The notes beneath the pieces were generated by a model. It was not told the DNA's origin. It saw only the letters and a list, made by a program, of their open reading frames with translations, and did no database searches. A DNA stretch of 56,135 nt from NCBI GenBank assembly GCA_905234845.1, contig CAJOIW010000016.1, forward strand, positions 2,109-58,243, read 5' to 3'. The DNA comes from an uncultured Prevotella sp. (GTDB lineage Bacteria > Bacteroidota > Bacteroidia > Bacteroidales > Bacteroidaceae). The position numbers were made by a program, and so were the translations under genes. Each line of letters starts with the position of its first letter. Within the stretch, counting starts at the first letter, position 1. Below are positions 1 through 7,823 of this stretch, piece after piece.

Positions 1-51
1 TGGACGTAGCAGTATCAAATCAGTATCAAATATGCAATGATTAAAAAGAAA

Positions 52-82
52 AAGCCCCGTAAATCATTGATTTACAGGACTT
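52..82 (-). terminator. Terminator downstream of tRNA-His
   Basis: Read leftward, the stem GTAAATC-aat-GATTTAC is extended by imperfect AAGTCC/GGGGCTT pairing and is followed by TTTTTC. It lies 9 bases beyond the tRNA 3' end, so it probably ends the tRNA transcript. Bases 1-51 hold only a short direct repeat (AGTATCAAATC twice) and no gene. Confidence 0.7.
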
Positions 83-90
83 TCTTGGAG

Positions 91-165
91 GGTGCCCGGT
101 GGGACTCGAACCCACGACATTCAGAACCACAATCTGACGCTCTAACCAACTGAACTACGGGCACC
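91..165 (-). tRNA. tRNA-His (anticodon GTG)
   Basis: The reverse complement folds as a full cloverleaf: the acceptor stem GTGCCCG pairs with CGGGCAC, the anticodon stem TCAGA/TCTGA encloses the loop TTGTGGT with anticodon GTG, and the T arm is GTGGG-TTCGAGT-CCCAC. An additional G precedes the acceptor stem opposite C73, the extra G-1 that identifies histidine tRNAs. The CCA end is not encoded. A good promoter lies upstream (230-261) and a terminator downstream. Confidence 0.96.
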
Positions 166-229
166 ATGTGCATCTTGTTCTTCACTGGGTGAAGGGGATG
201 CGTTGATACTGCTTTTTGAAAAGCGAGTG

Positions 230-261
230 CAAAGATACGGGATTTCTTTGGATTGGCCAAA
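230..261 (-). promoter_or_regulatory. Promoter of tRNA-His
   Basis: On the minus strand TTTG (258-261) is followed after exactly 20 bases by TATCTTTG (230-237). This fits the Bacteroidetes -33/-7 consensus TTTG-N19-21-TAnnTTTG. It points at the tRNA about 65 bases downstream. Confidence 0.75.
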
Positions 262-290
262 TAAATCCCGAAAATTTTTGTCGTCTGGCT

Positions 291-692
291 TTATTTAGCA
301 GGTGTCTCGGGGGCTTTAGGGGCAGCGGGGGCTGCTTTCTCTGCTGCAGGAGCAGCTTTTCCAGCCTCAGGTGCTGCCTGTTGGGTTGCTCCGAATCCTT
401 GTGTGTTCACGGGATTGGTGGTTTGTGTCTCGGTTGCAGCCTTCTCAAGCACGCTCTGTGTGGTCGATGCTGTCGGTGCCACATAGGCGCAGATGACACT
501 GAGGAGTACCATTGCAATGGCGAGTCCCCATGTTGTTTTTTCTACAACGTCGGTTGTCTTACGCACACCCATAATGGCGTTAGACGATGAGAAGTTGGAT
601 GCGAGGCCGCCTCCTTTTGATTCTTGTATGAGCACGATGCCGATCATGAGCACCGATGCCAGCACGATAAGTGTTACAAATAGTGTGTACAT
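291..692 (-). CDS. secG: Preprotein translocase subunit SecG
   Basis: SecG is the small inner-membrane subunit of the SecYEG channel. The 133-residue protein has an N-terminal membrane segment (about residues 3-22), the family loop IQESKGGGLASNF, and a second membrane segment (about 53-72). It continues into an Ala/Pro/Glu-rich tail of about 55 residues, common in Bacteroidetes SecG and absent from E. coli SecG. It starts one base after the stop of the TPR-like gene, so the two are co-transcribed, but a promoter inside that gene (765-796) could also drive it separately. Identification is firm; the tail has no assigned role. Confidence 0.93.
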   Translation of the reverse strand: MYTLFVTLIVLASVLMIGIVLIQESKGGGLASNFSSSNAIMGVRKTTDVVEKTTWGLAIAMVLLSVICAYVAPTASTTQSVLEKAATETQTTNPVNTQGFGATQQAAPEAGKAAPAAEKAAPAAPKAPETPAK

Positions 693-693
693 T

Positions 694-1458
694 TTATGAG
701 TTGTTTGTTTTATTATTTAATCTGTCATTTAATATCAATTTCTCCAAAAATCTGATTTGGGATGCAAAGGTACGAGTTTTATTTGGATAAATCAAATTTA
801 ATCGCTGAATTATTTTCAAAGCCTGCGAATATTTGCCTTGTTTGATGTAAATTTTGGCTAAAGTCTCGGTGAAATACTCTTCTTCGTCATCTTTTTCTTC
901 TGCTGAGCCACGGGGCGTTTCTATGTCAGGGGTGTACTCGGGCTCTTCCTTGAGGGTGAAGTTTCCGCCTTCGTTATAGATGAAGTTGTCGATGAGTGTC
1001 TGCCCTTTCATCTGTGGTGTCTGCTGGTCGGCTTGAGAGTCCTCTTCCGCATTAAGAAGATAGGCCACATAGTCGACGGCAGCATCGGTGGCTGTGGGAC
1101 GACGGCGGGGGTTGCGCTCGGTTTCCTGTTGTCCGTCTGCGGGGATGGAGTTGAGGAAGTTGTCGATGAGCGAGATGGTGCGGTCTTTGCCGGGTGTCGG
1201 GTGCTGGGTGTCGGGTGTCGGGTGCAGCTGATAGTGCGCCGCCTCTACGAGGTTGAAAATGTTTCGCCTATCTGTGAGGTAGATGGCGGCCCGCCGAAGT
1301 TCCTGGTCGAAGGTGGGGTCGTGTAGAAGGTAGAGGTTCTGAAGCATGAGTAGCCGTGCGTTCTGGTGATAGGGATAGAGGGCTATATGACTTCTGAGTT
1401 CGTACAGCGTTTCCCTGTCGAGACGTTCGGGATGATTAATGAGTTCTGCTATTTTCAT
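694..1458 (-). CDS. TPR-like helical protein, unknown role
   Basis: A 254-residue soluble protein without signal peptide. The N-terminal half (MKIAELINHPERLD...) is helical. The C-terminal part (about 195-245) contains FTETLAKIYIKQGKYSQALK, a clear tetratricopeptide-type helix pair. The middle is acidic and low in complexity. The segment HPTPDTQHPTPGKD (about residues 78-91) is encoded by a GGGTGTC tandem repeat (1195-1232) and looks like an in-frame repeat expansion. The gene lies between lptE (20-base gap) and secG (1-base gap), an arrangement seen in other Bacteroidales, which hints at an envelope-biogenesis role but does not prove one. Confidence 0.75.
   Translation of the reverse strand: MKIAELINHPERLDRETLYELRSHIALYPYHQNARLLMLQNLYLLHDPTFDQELRRAAIYLTDRRNIFNLVEAAHYQLHPTPDTQHPTPGKDRTISLIDNFLNSIPADGQQETERNPRRRPTATDAAVDYVAYLLNAEEDSQADQQTPQMKGQTLIDNFIYNEGGNFTLKEEPEYTPDIETPRGSAEEKDDEEEYFTETLAKIYIKQGKYSQALKIIQRLNLIYPNKTRTFASQIRFLEKLILNDRLNNKTNNS
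765..796 (-). promoter_or_regulatory. Possible internal promoter for secG
   Basis: On the minus strand TTTG (793-796) is followed after 20 bases by TACCTTTG (765-772), a full match to the Bacteroidetes consensus. It lies inside the 3' end of the TPR-like gene about 70 bases before the secG start, so secG may have its own promoter. Confidence 0.55.
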
Positions 1459-1478
1459 GCTTCGGAAGGCGAGGTGTG

Positions 1479-1994
1479 TTACCAGTTGGCTACGGTGGCA
1501 TTGAAGATTTGGTCTACGATGTCTTTTACCATTTGGGTGACAAGCTCTTCCTGCACGGAGTTGAGACTCATGTTCGAGTCATAGGTCTGCGTGGCGGTGA
1601 ACTGTCGCTCAAAGTCATCGTTGTGGTTGACATTATTTGTGAAGCGCACGTTGACAGTCATGGAGAGTTCCACCTGCGCGGAGTATCCCTCGCTTGACAC
1701 CGACTTGTTGCGCTGCGAGTAGTTGGTAATCTCGCCTTCCACCTTAAGGTCGCCATTGCGTTTCACCTGAATGAGCTTGGTATGGTCGGCATACTGGTCT
1801 TTCAGCTGATTGTTGAAGATGCTTGCCATGGGTCCCCAGACGTAGCTTGCGCGTATGGGGAAGTCGGCTATTTGTATGGTTTTGGTAGTGTTATAATCGA
1901 TGCTTGCGCCGTTGAAGGTGTATTTGGGGATACACGAGACGACAGTGGCGGCGATGATGAGCATGACGGCTGCTCGCAATTGTTTGTATAACAT
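1479..1994 (-). CDS. lptE: LptE-family LPS-assembly lipoprotein
   Basis: LptE plugs the outer-membrane LptD channel that inserts lipopolysaccharide. The chosen start gives MLYKQLRAAVMLIIAATVVSC, a lipoprotein signal with lipobox VVSC; the open frame extends further upstream but only into the preceding gene. The mature part (KYTFNGASIDYNTTKTIQI) matches the Bacteroidetes LptE form that begins with a Tyr-Phe-rich strand. Total length 171 residues, normal for the family. It starts 7 bases after the stop of the sigma-54-type activator gene and is probably co-transcribed with it. Confidence 0.85.
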   Translation of the reverse strand: MLYKQLRAAVMLIIAATVVSCIPKYTFNGASIDYNTTKTIQIADFPIRASYVWGPMASIFNNQLKDQYADHTKLIQVKRNGDLKVEGEITNYSQRNKSVSSEGYSAQVELSMTVNVRFTNNVNHNDDFERQFTATQTYDSNMSLNSVQEELVTQMVKDIVDQIFNATVANW

Positions 1995-2001
1995 GATGAT
2001 T

Positions 2002-3222
2002 CTATTCTTGCTTGTCGAGTCCGTATTGTTTGATTCGCCGGTAGAGTGTTCGGTCGGATATGCCGAGCTCTTGCGCGGCTTTTTTACGATTGCCGCCATT
2101 GCGTTCGAGGGCTTTTTCTACCATCTGCCTGCTGATATCGCTGAGGTTAAGTATCTCGTCGTCTTGTATCTCCTCGGCGTCGGCATCTTCGGCGGTCTGA
2201 ACATTAGGCTGCAACGATGCGGAATGAGCCTCGATAGGCGCATAGGCATTGTAGCCGGTATGTTGTTCTATATTGCGCGCGTCATCGAGCTGCTTGCGCA
2301 GCGAGTTCATGTCGCGTCGGAGGTCTTTCACGTTCTCGTGCAGTTCGCCGAGTATCTTATAAAGCAGTTCACGCTCGTTCTCGTAGGAGTGTGCGCCAGG
2401 CGACGATATCGTGGCGAGTTGTGTGCTCTCGGGGTCTTGCGGAATGAAGCGCATGAGTGTCTGCGCGTCTATCTCGCGTTTCTCGCTGAGCACTGACATC
2501 TGCTCGGTGATGTTCTTCAACTGTCTGACATTTCCCGGCCACTTGTAGCGTAGCATGAGTTGCTTGGCCTCGTCGGTGAGCGTGATTTTCTCCATGCGGA
2601 AACGCTCGGCCATCTGCAGGGCGAAGAGGCGGAAGAGCAGGAGTATGTCTTGCCCGCGCTCACGCAGGGCCGGCATGGGAATGGGGATGGTGTTGAGCCT
2701 ATAGTAGAGATCCTCGCGGAAGCGCCCCTCGCTGATGGCTTTCTGCATGTTGATGTTGGTGGCAGCCACAATACGCACATCGGTCTTCATGATCTTCGTG
2801 CCACCCACGCGGATATACTCACCTGTCTCAAGCACTCGCAATAATCGTGCCTGAGTAGCCAGTGGCAGTTCACCTACCTCGTCGAGGAAGATGGTGCCCC
2901 GGTTGGCAATGCCAAAATAGCCCTCGCTCTCGCCGATGGCACTGGTAAAAGAGCCTTTCTCGTGGCCGAAGAGCTCGCTGTCGATGGTTCCCTCGGGTAT
3001 GGCTCCACAGTTGATGGCAAAATATTTCTCACGCCGGCGGGGCGAGTTGTCGTGAATGATGCGCGGGATAATCTCCTTACCCACGCCACTCTCGCCCACA
3101 ACGAGCACGCTGAGGTCGGTCGGTGCCACCTGCAGGGCAATGTCGAGAGCGTGGTTCAGACCGTCGCTATTCCCGACAATGTTGTAGCGTTGCTTGAGCT
3201 TTTGCAGTTCGGATGCGTTCAT
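2002..3222 (-). CDS. Sigma-54-interaction AAA+ activator with Fis-type HTH
   Basis: A 406-residue bacterial enhancer-binding protein, expected to use ATP hydrolysis to open sigma-54 promoters. The AAA+ domain fills about residues 15-245: Walker A GESGVGKE, a sigma-54 contact loop reading GSFTSA where most members have GAFTGA, Walker [12 protein letters not shown] charged, probably coiled stretch follows (about 275-310). The C-terminus (about 360-406) holds a Fis-type helix-turn-helix, [20 protein letters not shown]. There is no receiver, GAF or PAS domain; the AAA+ module begins almost at residue 15, so the input signal is not evident. It heads the operon with lptE, the TPR-like gene and secG; similar orders occur in other Bacteroidales. 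Confidence 0.88.
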   Translation of the reverse strand: MNASELQKLKQRYNIVGNSDGLNHALDIALQVAPTDLSVLVVGESGVGKEIIPRIIHDNSPRRREKYFAINCGAIPEGTIDSELFGHEKGSFTSAIGESEGYFGIANRGTIFLDEVGELPLATQARLLRVLETGEYIRVGGTKIMKTDVRIVAATNINMQKAISEGRFREDLYYRLNTIPIPMPALRERGQDILLLFRLFALQMAERFRMEKITLTDEAKQLMLRYKWPGNVRQLKNITEQMSVLSEKREIDAQTLMRFIPQDPESTQLATISSPGAHSYENERELLYKILGELHENVKDLRRDMNSLRKQLDDARNIEQHTGYNAYAPIEAHSASLQPNVQTAEDADAEEIQDDEILNLSDISRQMVEKALERNGGNRKKAAQELGISDRTLYRRIKQYGLDKQE

Positions 3223-3227
3223 TGGGT

Positions 3228-3237
3228 GACAAAATTA
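3228..3237 (-). promoter_or_regulatory. Possible -7 element of the activator-lptE-secG operon
   Basis: On the minus strand TAATTTTG lies just before the activator start codon; the -33 region reads TTTC rather than TTTG. This would give a very short leader. The call is weaker than the other promoters in the window. Confidence 0.35.
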
Positions 3238-3347
3238 CACATTTTTCCCGAAACATCTGCAATTTTGTCAGTTTTTTATGTTTTATTATCGATTGCCCAA
3301 CGCTTTTCCAAAGCCCTGATGACCCCATTGAGCTGCCTCTGTGATGC

Positions 3348-3513
3348 GAAAGACCAACTTTCACAAAGTAATAGTATATATATTACCGAGTAAAAGTATA
3401 TATTACTCAGTAAAAGTATATATATTACCGAGTAAAATATATACTATTACTTTATGAAGCCTTAGCTTTCGGATGATAAAAGGGGAGCTTTCGAGACGTG
3501 AAGGCTATTGCCT
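3348..3513. repeat. Array of eight short palindromes on a 22-bp lattice (array 1)
   Basis: Successive imperfect dyads are centred at about 3355, 3377, 3398, 3419, 3441, 3462.5, 3485 and 3507.5, i.e. every 21-22.5 bp. The first is GAAAGACCAACTTTC; the next four have the form GTAA-AT-rich-TTAC; then AAGCCTTAGCTT, AAAGGGGAGCTTT and AGGCTATTGCCT. The last unit overlaps the stop codon of the flippase-like gene. It fills the gap between that gene and the activator operon. Units 2-6 are nearly the same as in array 2 (13944-14089). Confidence 0.85.
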
Positions 3514-4584
3514 CGTCTTGCCGTCGAACTTGATAAGCAGCAGTCCGACGCCTGTCCAGACGAGTTCGCGCAGACGTACGATAAGCGCAACGAAGACACC
3601 TTCGCTGACGGTCATGCCCAATCGGGTGACTGACATAAGGAAACCGCCTTCCCTACCGCCCAACTGAAGCGGCATGAAGAAAAGCAGATTGGCGAAAAGC
3701 GAGGTGAAAGCAAGTATGAGAATGCAGTCGAGATAGTTTACTGAGGGCATGAGCACACGGAGTACGAAATAAATCTCCAATGCCGAGCACACACGGCAAG
3801 CCAATTCGGTGAGCACCACCGAGACAAACGCCTTCCTGTTCTGACGGTGCAGACTGGCTATCTGGCGGTCGATGGTGTCGAGCTGCTCACGGTGACTATC
3901 GATGAAAGGTATGGCCCACCTCTTTATATAAGGTATATGGCGGAGCACACCCATTGCACGCACAGCCAGACCCTTTCTATAACCTGCCATAAAAAACCAG
4001 ATGCCGAGCACGCAAAAGGCAAACGCGGCGGCAAACAACATTCCCAAAAGCGCATCGACGGGCTTCAACACGACAAAAAGGATGCACGACAACAGCCAAA
4101 ACCAAAAATGGCTGAAGATGTGGGTCATCACAAAGAGAATAACCGAAGATGATGCCCGCTCAGCCCCTATCTTCGGCGAGAGCGACATGATACGGTAGGG
4201 CTCACCACCCATCAGGCCGCCTGGCGTGGCATAGTTCAGCGCAAAGGCTGAAATGGTAATCTTATAAAGCCAGAAAAAGGCGGAAACCCCTTTAATTCCT
4301 TGACGAGTTGACAGTTGAGAGTTGACAGAACTATCGTCCTTTAACTTCCGTCGCGAAGCAACATAACTCCCTTTAACTTCTTTAACTTCCTGACTTTTAA
4401 TAATCATCCACCATGAAGCGGTATTGAAAAGATAGAGTACCGCCCATAGAGCCACAACGGCGAAAAACCAATAGCCAGCATGCGTAAGTCCGCGCCAGAC
4501 CTCAGCAAAGTCGAGCTGCGTCACCATGATGACGAGCACAACCAGACCAAAGAGGAAAAAGCCGTTCTGGTATTTCTTCTTCAT
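3505..4584 (-). CDS. Flippase-like / lysylphosphatidylglycerol synthase TM-region protein
   Basis: A 359-residue polytopic membrane protein of the YbhN/UPF0104 (flippase-like) family, with about eight hydrophobic segments and the family signature [15 protein letters not shown]. Members lie in the inner membrane; substrates are mostly unknown. Residues about 63-98 ([20 protein letters not shown] and following) are hydrophilic, interrupt the second/third membrane-segment region, and are encoded by GTTAAAG and GTTGACAGTTGAGAG strings that are intergenic repeats elsewhere in the window; this looks like an in-frame insertion. The start overlaps the pdxA stop by 4 bases (ATGA), so the two are translationally coupled. 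Confidence 0.82.
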   Translation of the reverse strand: MKKKYQNGFFLFGLVVLVIMVTQLDFAEVWRGLTHAGYWFFAVVALWAVLYLFNTASWWMIIKSQEVKEVKGSYVASRRKLKDDSSVNSQLSTRQGIKGVSAFFWLYKITISAFALNYATPGGLMGGEPYRIMSLSPKIGAERASSSVILFVMTHIFSHFWFWLLSCILFVVLKPVDALLGMLFAAAFAFCVLGIWFFMAGYRKGLAVRAMGVLRHIPYIKRWAIPFIDSHREQLDTIDRQIASLHRQNRKAFVSVVLTELACRVCSALEIYFVLRVLMPSVNYLDCILILAFTSLFANLLFFMPLQLGGREGGFLMSVTRLGMTVSEGVFVALIVRLRELVWTGVGLLLIKFDGKTRQ

Positions 4585-5672
4585 AATTGATTATTTCCCG
4601 CTTCCTGCTGTACGGACTCCGCAGAACTCTCCTTTGCCTCATGCTTCTTAGGCACAGAGAAACGAAGCTTCTCGCCCTCGTCGCGCTTCTCGTGATAGAG
4701 TTTCGGTAACGGATTGCCCATCGGCAGGTCATAACCCGTGCGGTTTCTGAACATGTCGACGGCAGCATAGATAGCATAACGCAACGGCGACGGGTCGGCA
4801 AGCCCCTTCCCCGCGGCGGGCTGACCATCGCCACTGACGGCAGTACACACAAAAGGCAGCCCCGCATACACCATCACGCCCTCACCCCGCGAAAGGGTCT
4901 TGAACGGCACCATGCCCTGTTCGTAGTACATGGCAAGGATGCCGTCGAAGGCATCGTAGCCACCTTCGGCAAACAGCTCCTCGGCCTTAAACGGCCCAAA
5001 GACGTGTAACCCCTTCTCATTGAGTTCATCGACAGCTGGTTTGATGATGCCGCTTTCCTCGTCGCCATCGGCACCCGGGTTGAGAGCCAACACAGCAATG
5101 CGCGGATTGAGAATGCTACAGTCGCGCCGCAAGGTCTGGTAAAGCGTCGTGGCCTTCCTAACCACAGTATCCTTATCTACGGCGGCAATGGCTTCCTTCA
5201 GGCTCACACGCTCGGTAGCAAAACCTATGCGCAGTCCGTTTTCAACCATCATGCACAGGCCACTCTGCCGGTACTCGGGCACGCCAGCCCACATGTCGTT
5301 ACTCTGCGGCATGGTTACGAGCACATCGAAACCGCCTACAGCATGGTCGGACAGCGCACGGTCGAAGGCTTTCTGCGCAGCACGCTCTGACTCAGCGTTA
5401 GGGTGCCCAAGGTCTACCTTCACCTCGTTGTCGAAACAGGTGAGCAGGTTCAGACGCCCGGGGCGCACCTCTTCAGCATTGCCGATAATGCTGAAAGTGG
5501 CTTCCATGTTAAGTGCCTTGCGGTGATAGGCTGCTATCTTCGGAGAGCCGTAGATAATGGGAGTCAGCAGCTCCATCATTTCCGGAGTTTCAAAAGCCTT
5601 AAAAATCAGTTCATATCCGACACTGTTCGTGTCTCCATGCGTGATGGCCACGCGGACTTTGTTGTTTTCCAT
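4581..5672 (-). CDS. pdxA: 4-hydroxythreonine-4-phosphate dehydrogenase PdxA
   Basis: PdxA oxidises 4-phosphohydroxy-L-threonine in the DXP-dependent route to pyridoxal phosphate. The 363-residue protein starts [20 protein letters not shown], the Bacteroidetes version of the PdxA N-terminal motif. It also carries [20 protein letters not shown], corresponding to the conserved NPHAGE...-type segment, and [18 protein letters not shown] near the C-terminal metal/substrate region. It is about 30 residues longer than E. coli PdxA, with a charged C-terminal tail. It is 12 bases downstream of the DUF4837 gene and overlaps the flippase-like gene by 4 bases. Confidence 0.9.
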   Translation of the reverse strand: MENNKVRVAITHGDTNSVGYELIFKAFETPEMMELLTPIIYGSPKIAAYHRKALNMEATFSIIGNAEEVRPGRLNLLTCFDNEVKVDLGHPNAESERAAQKAFDRALSDHAVGGFDVLVTMPQSNDMWAGVPEYRQSGLCMMVENGLRIGFATERVSLKEAIAAVDKDTVVRKATTLYQTLRRDCSILNPRIAVLALNPGADGDEESGIIKPAVDELNEKGLHVFGPFKAEELFAEGGYDAFDGILAMYYEQGMVPFKTLSRGEGVMVYAGLPFVCTAVSGDGQPAAGKGLADPSPLRYAIYAAVDMFRNRTGYDLPMGNPLPKLYHEKRDEGEKLRFSVPKKHEAKESSAESVQQEAGNNQL

Positions 5673-5684
5673 TGTGATATGTTT

Positions 5685-6635
5685 TTATTGTGATTGATAG
5701 ATTTTTATCGTATTGAGGGCGGCCTCAAGCTCACGGACGAGGTCGCGTTTTTTTGACTCTGGCGCATAGACGAAGCCCTCGGCCACAAGCGTATATTGTC
5801 CGAGAAAGACGGTTCGCTCTACAAAGGGACCGCCCATGCCATCGCCCTTCATCTCCCAAAGTCCACGCGTGAGGGTCTGTCCATGACCGATAGACAACCG
5901 CCGCAAACCATCTTTCACGGTCTGCATATACATGCTGTCGGTCTCACCCTTTATGTTCACGTGCATCACGCTGTCGCGATACTCCATGTTACCTTCAGGC
6001 AATTGTCTCTGTACAGTATAGATGCAAATATTTTGCATACGCACAGGACGATTGTCGGAGATCCAAATGAAGTCCTTACCTGTTTTCATCGAGGTGAGCG
6101 TAGACGGGATAAGCATGTCGATGCCGAACATTTGCCTCACCATAGCCTCAGCCTTCTGGTTGCGCCGACGGGCAAGCCGTTTCTTCGCGCTGTCTATCTC
6201 ATGGTCTACGAGCAGCCCCACCAGCTTGCGGGCATTGCGCCATACCATCTGGTCGAGCAGTTTGACAGAGGGGGCTGTGATATTGAGCACGAGCTGCCCA
6301 CGAGCCCACCGGTCTTGCTTATAGCCCACATCGGCAGACGAGTATTTCTTTTCGTCGATGTCGATGCGCACCAGTGTACGGGCATAACGGCAGGCAGGTG
6401 TCTCCATTTGCTCGGGGCTCACGATGCGCACGTCGAACGTAGGCTCAGGCTGCGGCAGTCCCGACATCTCTGCGGTAAGTAGGTCTACCATAGGCTGTGC
6501 GGCAGCAGAGTCGGCCGCCACGAGCACCACATGATAGGGGGCACCCATTGCCACCGGAAGTTTCTCACCGTCTTTTTTCCCGCAGGAAGAAAACACCACA
6601 GCTACACTTATTATCAAATATAGGATTCTTCTCAT
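5685..6635 (-). CDS. DUF4837 family lipoprotein
   Basis: A 316-residue exported lipoprotein: MRRILYLIISVAVVFSSCGKK has a lipobox (FSSC) with Cys18. The remainder resembles the Bacteroidetes family DUF4837 (VVLVAADSAAAQPMVDLL; DFIWISDNRP; MKGDGMGGPFVERTVF). The molecular function of that family is not known. Its ATG overlaps the rlmN stop by 4 bases, and pdxA follows 12 bases on, so rlmN, this gene, pdxA and the flippase-like gene form a tight operon. Confidence 0.85.
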   Translation of the reverse strand: MRRILYLIISVAVVFSSCGKKDGEKLPVAMGAPYHVVLVAADSAAAQPMVDLLTAEMSGLPQPEPTFDVRIVSPEQMETPACRYARTLVRIDIDEKKYSSADVGYKQDRWARGQLVLNITAPSVKLLDQMVWRNARKLVGLLVDHEIDSAKKRLARRRNQKAEAMVRQMFGIDMLIPSTLTSMKTGKDFIWISDNRPVRMQNICIYTVQRQLPEGNMEYRDSVMHVNIKGETDSMYMQTVKDGLRRLSIGHGQTLTRGLWEMKGDGMGGPFVERTVFLGQYTLVAEGFVYAPESKKRDLVRELEAALNTIKIYQSQ

Positions 6636-7684
6636 GTCGTTGTTGTCCGAGGGGTTTGCGAGGAGAGCAGGCCGCAGGCCGCCATGATGTCTTCACCGCG
6701 AGAGGCACGAATAGTGGTGAACAGTCCGTGAGCCGTCAGGTAGTCGCGGAGCCACACCATGCGCTCTTCTGTTGCGCCATGCAACGGCACATCGGGAATC
6801 TGATGGAAACGAATAAGATTGATGCGGCAGTCCATTCCCCGGAGCAGACGAACAATGGCACGGGCATGAGCCTCGTTGTCGTTCTCTCCACCGAAGACAA
6901 TATACTCGAACGAGAGCCGCCGCTGGTGAGCAAAGTCATATTGGCGCAGGAGCTCAACCACCTCCTCTATCGGCATGGCTCGCTCGGCAGGCATTAGCTG
7001 CTGACGTTGCTCGTGAATGGCGGCATGCAGACTGACAGCCACATGGCACTGGCTTTCATCGAGGAAACGCTTCAACTTGTTTCTTACGCCTACGCTACTC
7101 ACCGTGATGCGACGCGGACTCCACGCCATACCCCACGGGGCAGTGAGCACCTCGGTAGCCCGGAGCACATTGTCGAGGTTGTCCATCGGCTCACCTTGTC
7201 CCATAAATACGATATTCGTCAACTGCTCAGCCTCGGGCAGCGACACTATCTGGTTTAATATGTCGGCAGCCGAGAGGTCACCCTCCCACCCCTGCTTGCC
7301 AGTCTGGCAAAACAGGCAGTTCATCTTGCAGCCGACCTGACACGACACACAAAGCGTGGCGCGGTCGCCGTCGGGAATGAAAACCGTCTCTACGAACTTC
7401 GAAGCTTTTCCACTAACCGTTTTTACAGGGAACAGATATTTTATCGTACCGTCTACACTGTGTTGGCAATCCATTGGAGCCATTGCCCCCACACAATACT
7501 CAGCCATGAGACGCTCACGAGCCTGCTTCGACAGGTTAGTCATCTCACTGATGTCGCATACACGTTTCTCATAGAGCCATTGCGCCATCTGCCTGCCCGC
7601 GAAAGCAGGCAAGCCCAACGAGACTGCAACGCTCTTCAACTCGTCGAGCGACAAGCCCAGCAACGGCTTTTTCGCTTCTTCCAT
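6632..7684 (-). CDS. rlmN: 23S rRNA A2503 / tRNA A37 methyltransferase RlmN
   Basis: RlmN is a radical-SAM enzyme that methylates C2 of A2503 in 23S rRNA and of A37 in some tRNAs. The 350-residue protein has the radical-SAM cluster motif CKMNCLFC (about residue 118), the GQGEPMDN segment, SVGVRNKL, and the second catalytic cysteine near the C-terminus in RASRGEDIMAACG. Length and motif order are those of the family. The minus-strand TAACTTTG at about 7707-7714 is a probable -7 element about 25 bases upstream, so rlmN probably heads the operon. Confidence 0.95.
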   Translation of the reverse strand: MEEAKKPLLGLSLDELKSVAVSLGLPAFAGRQMAQWLYEKRVCDISEMTNLSKQARERLMAEYCVGAMAPMDCQHSVDGTIKYLFPVKTVSGKASKFVETVFIPDGDRATLCVSCQVGCKMNCLFCQTGKQGWEGDLSAADILNQIVSLPEAEQLTNIVFMGQGEPMDNLDNVLRATEVLTAPWGMAWSPRRITVSSVGVRNKLKRFLDESQCHVAVSLHAAIHEQRQQLMPAERAMPIEEVVELLRQYDFAHQRRLSFEYIVFGGENDNEAHARAIVRLLRGMDCRINLIRFHQIPDVPLHGATEERMVWLRDYLTAHGLFTTIRASRGEDIMAACGLLSSQTPRTTTT

Positions 7685-7757
7685 CGCTCCGATTATTCTG
7701 TTCTGCCTGCAAAGTTACTAAAAAATCGATTAAGCGAGAAAAAAGAAATAGATTTCT

Positions 7758-7789
7758 TTTGCTCTGCTCCCTTTTTTTTCGTAACTTTG
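7758..7789 (+). promoter_or_regulatory. Promoter of the GT2-DUF4922-SpoIID operon
   Basis: TTTG (7758-7761) and TAACTTTG (7782-7789) are separated by 20 bases, matching the Bacteroidetes -33/-7 consensus. The predicted start of transcription is about 30 bases before the start codon at 7824. Confidence 0.7.
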
Positions 7790-7823
7790 CAAAAAATTAA
7801 AAAGCCGCCCCTATCTACATGGT

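Noticed and set aside
1..90. Phage or island attachment site next to tRNA-His
   Set aside because: A short AGTATCAAATC direct repeat is present, but no integrase or duplicated tRNA end is seen in the window.
2874..3140. Frames overlapping the AAA+ activator in another register
   Set aside because: Alternative-frame shadows of the AAA+ domain.
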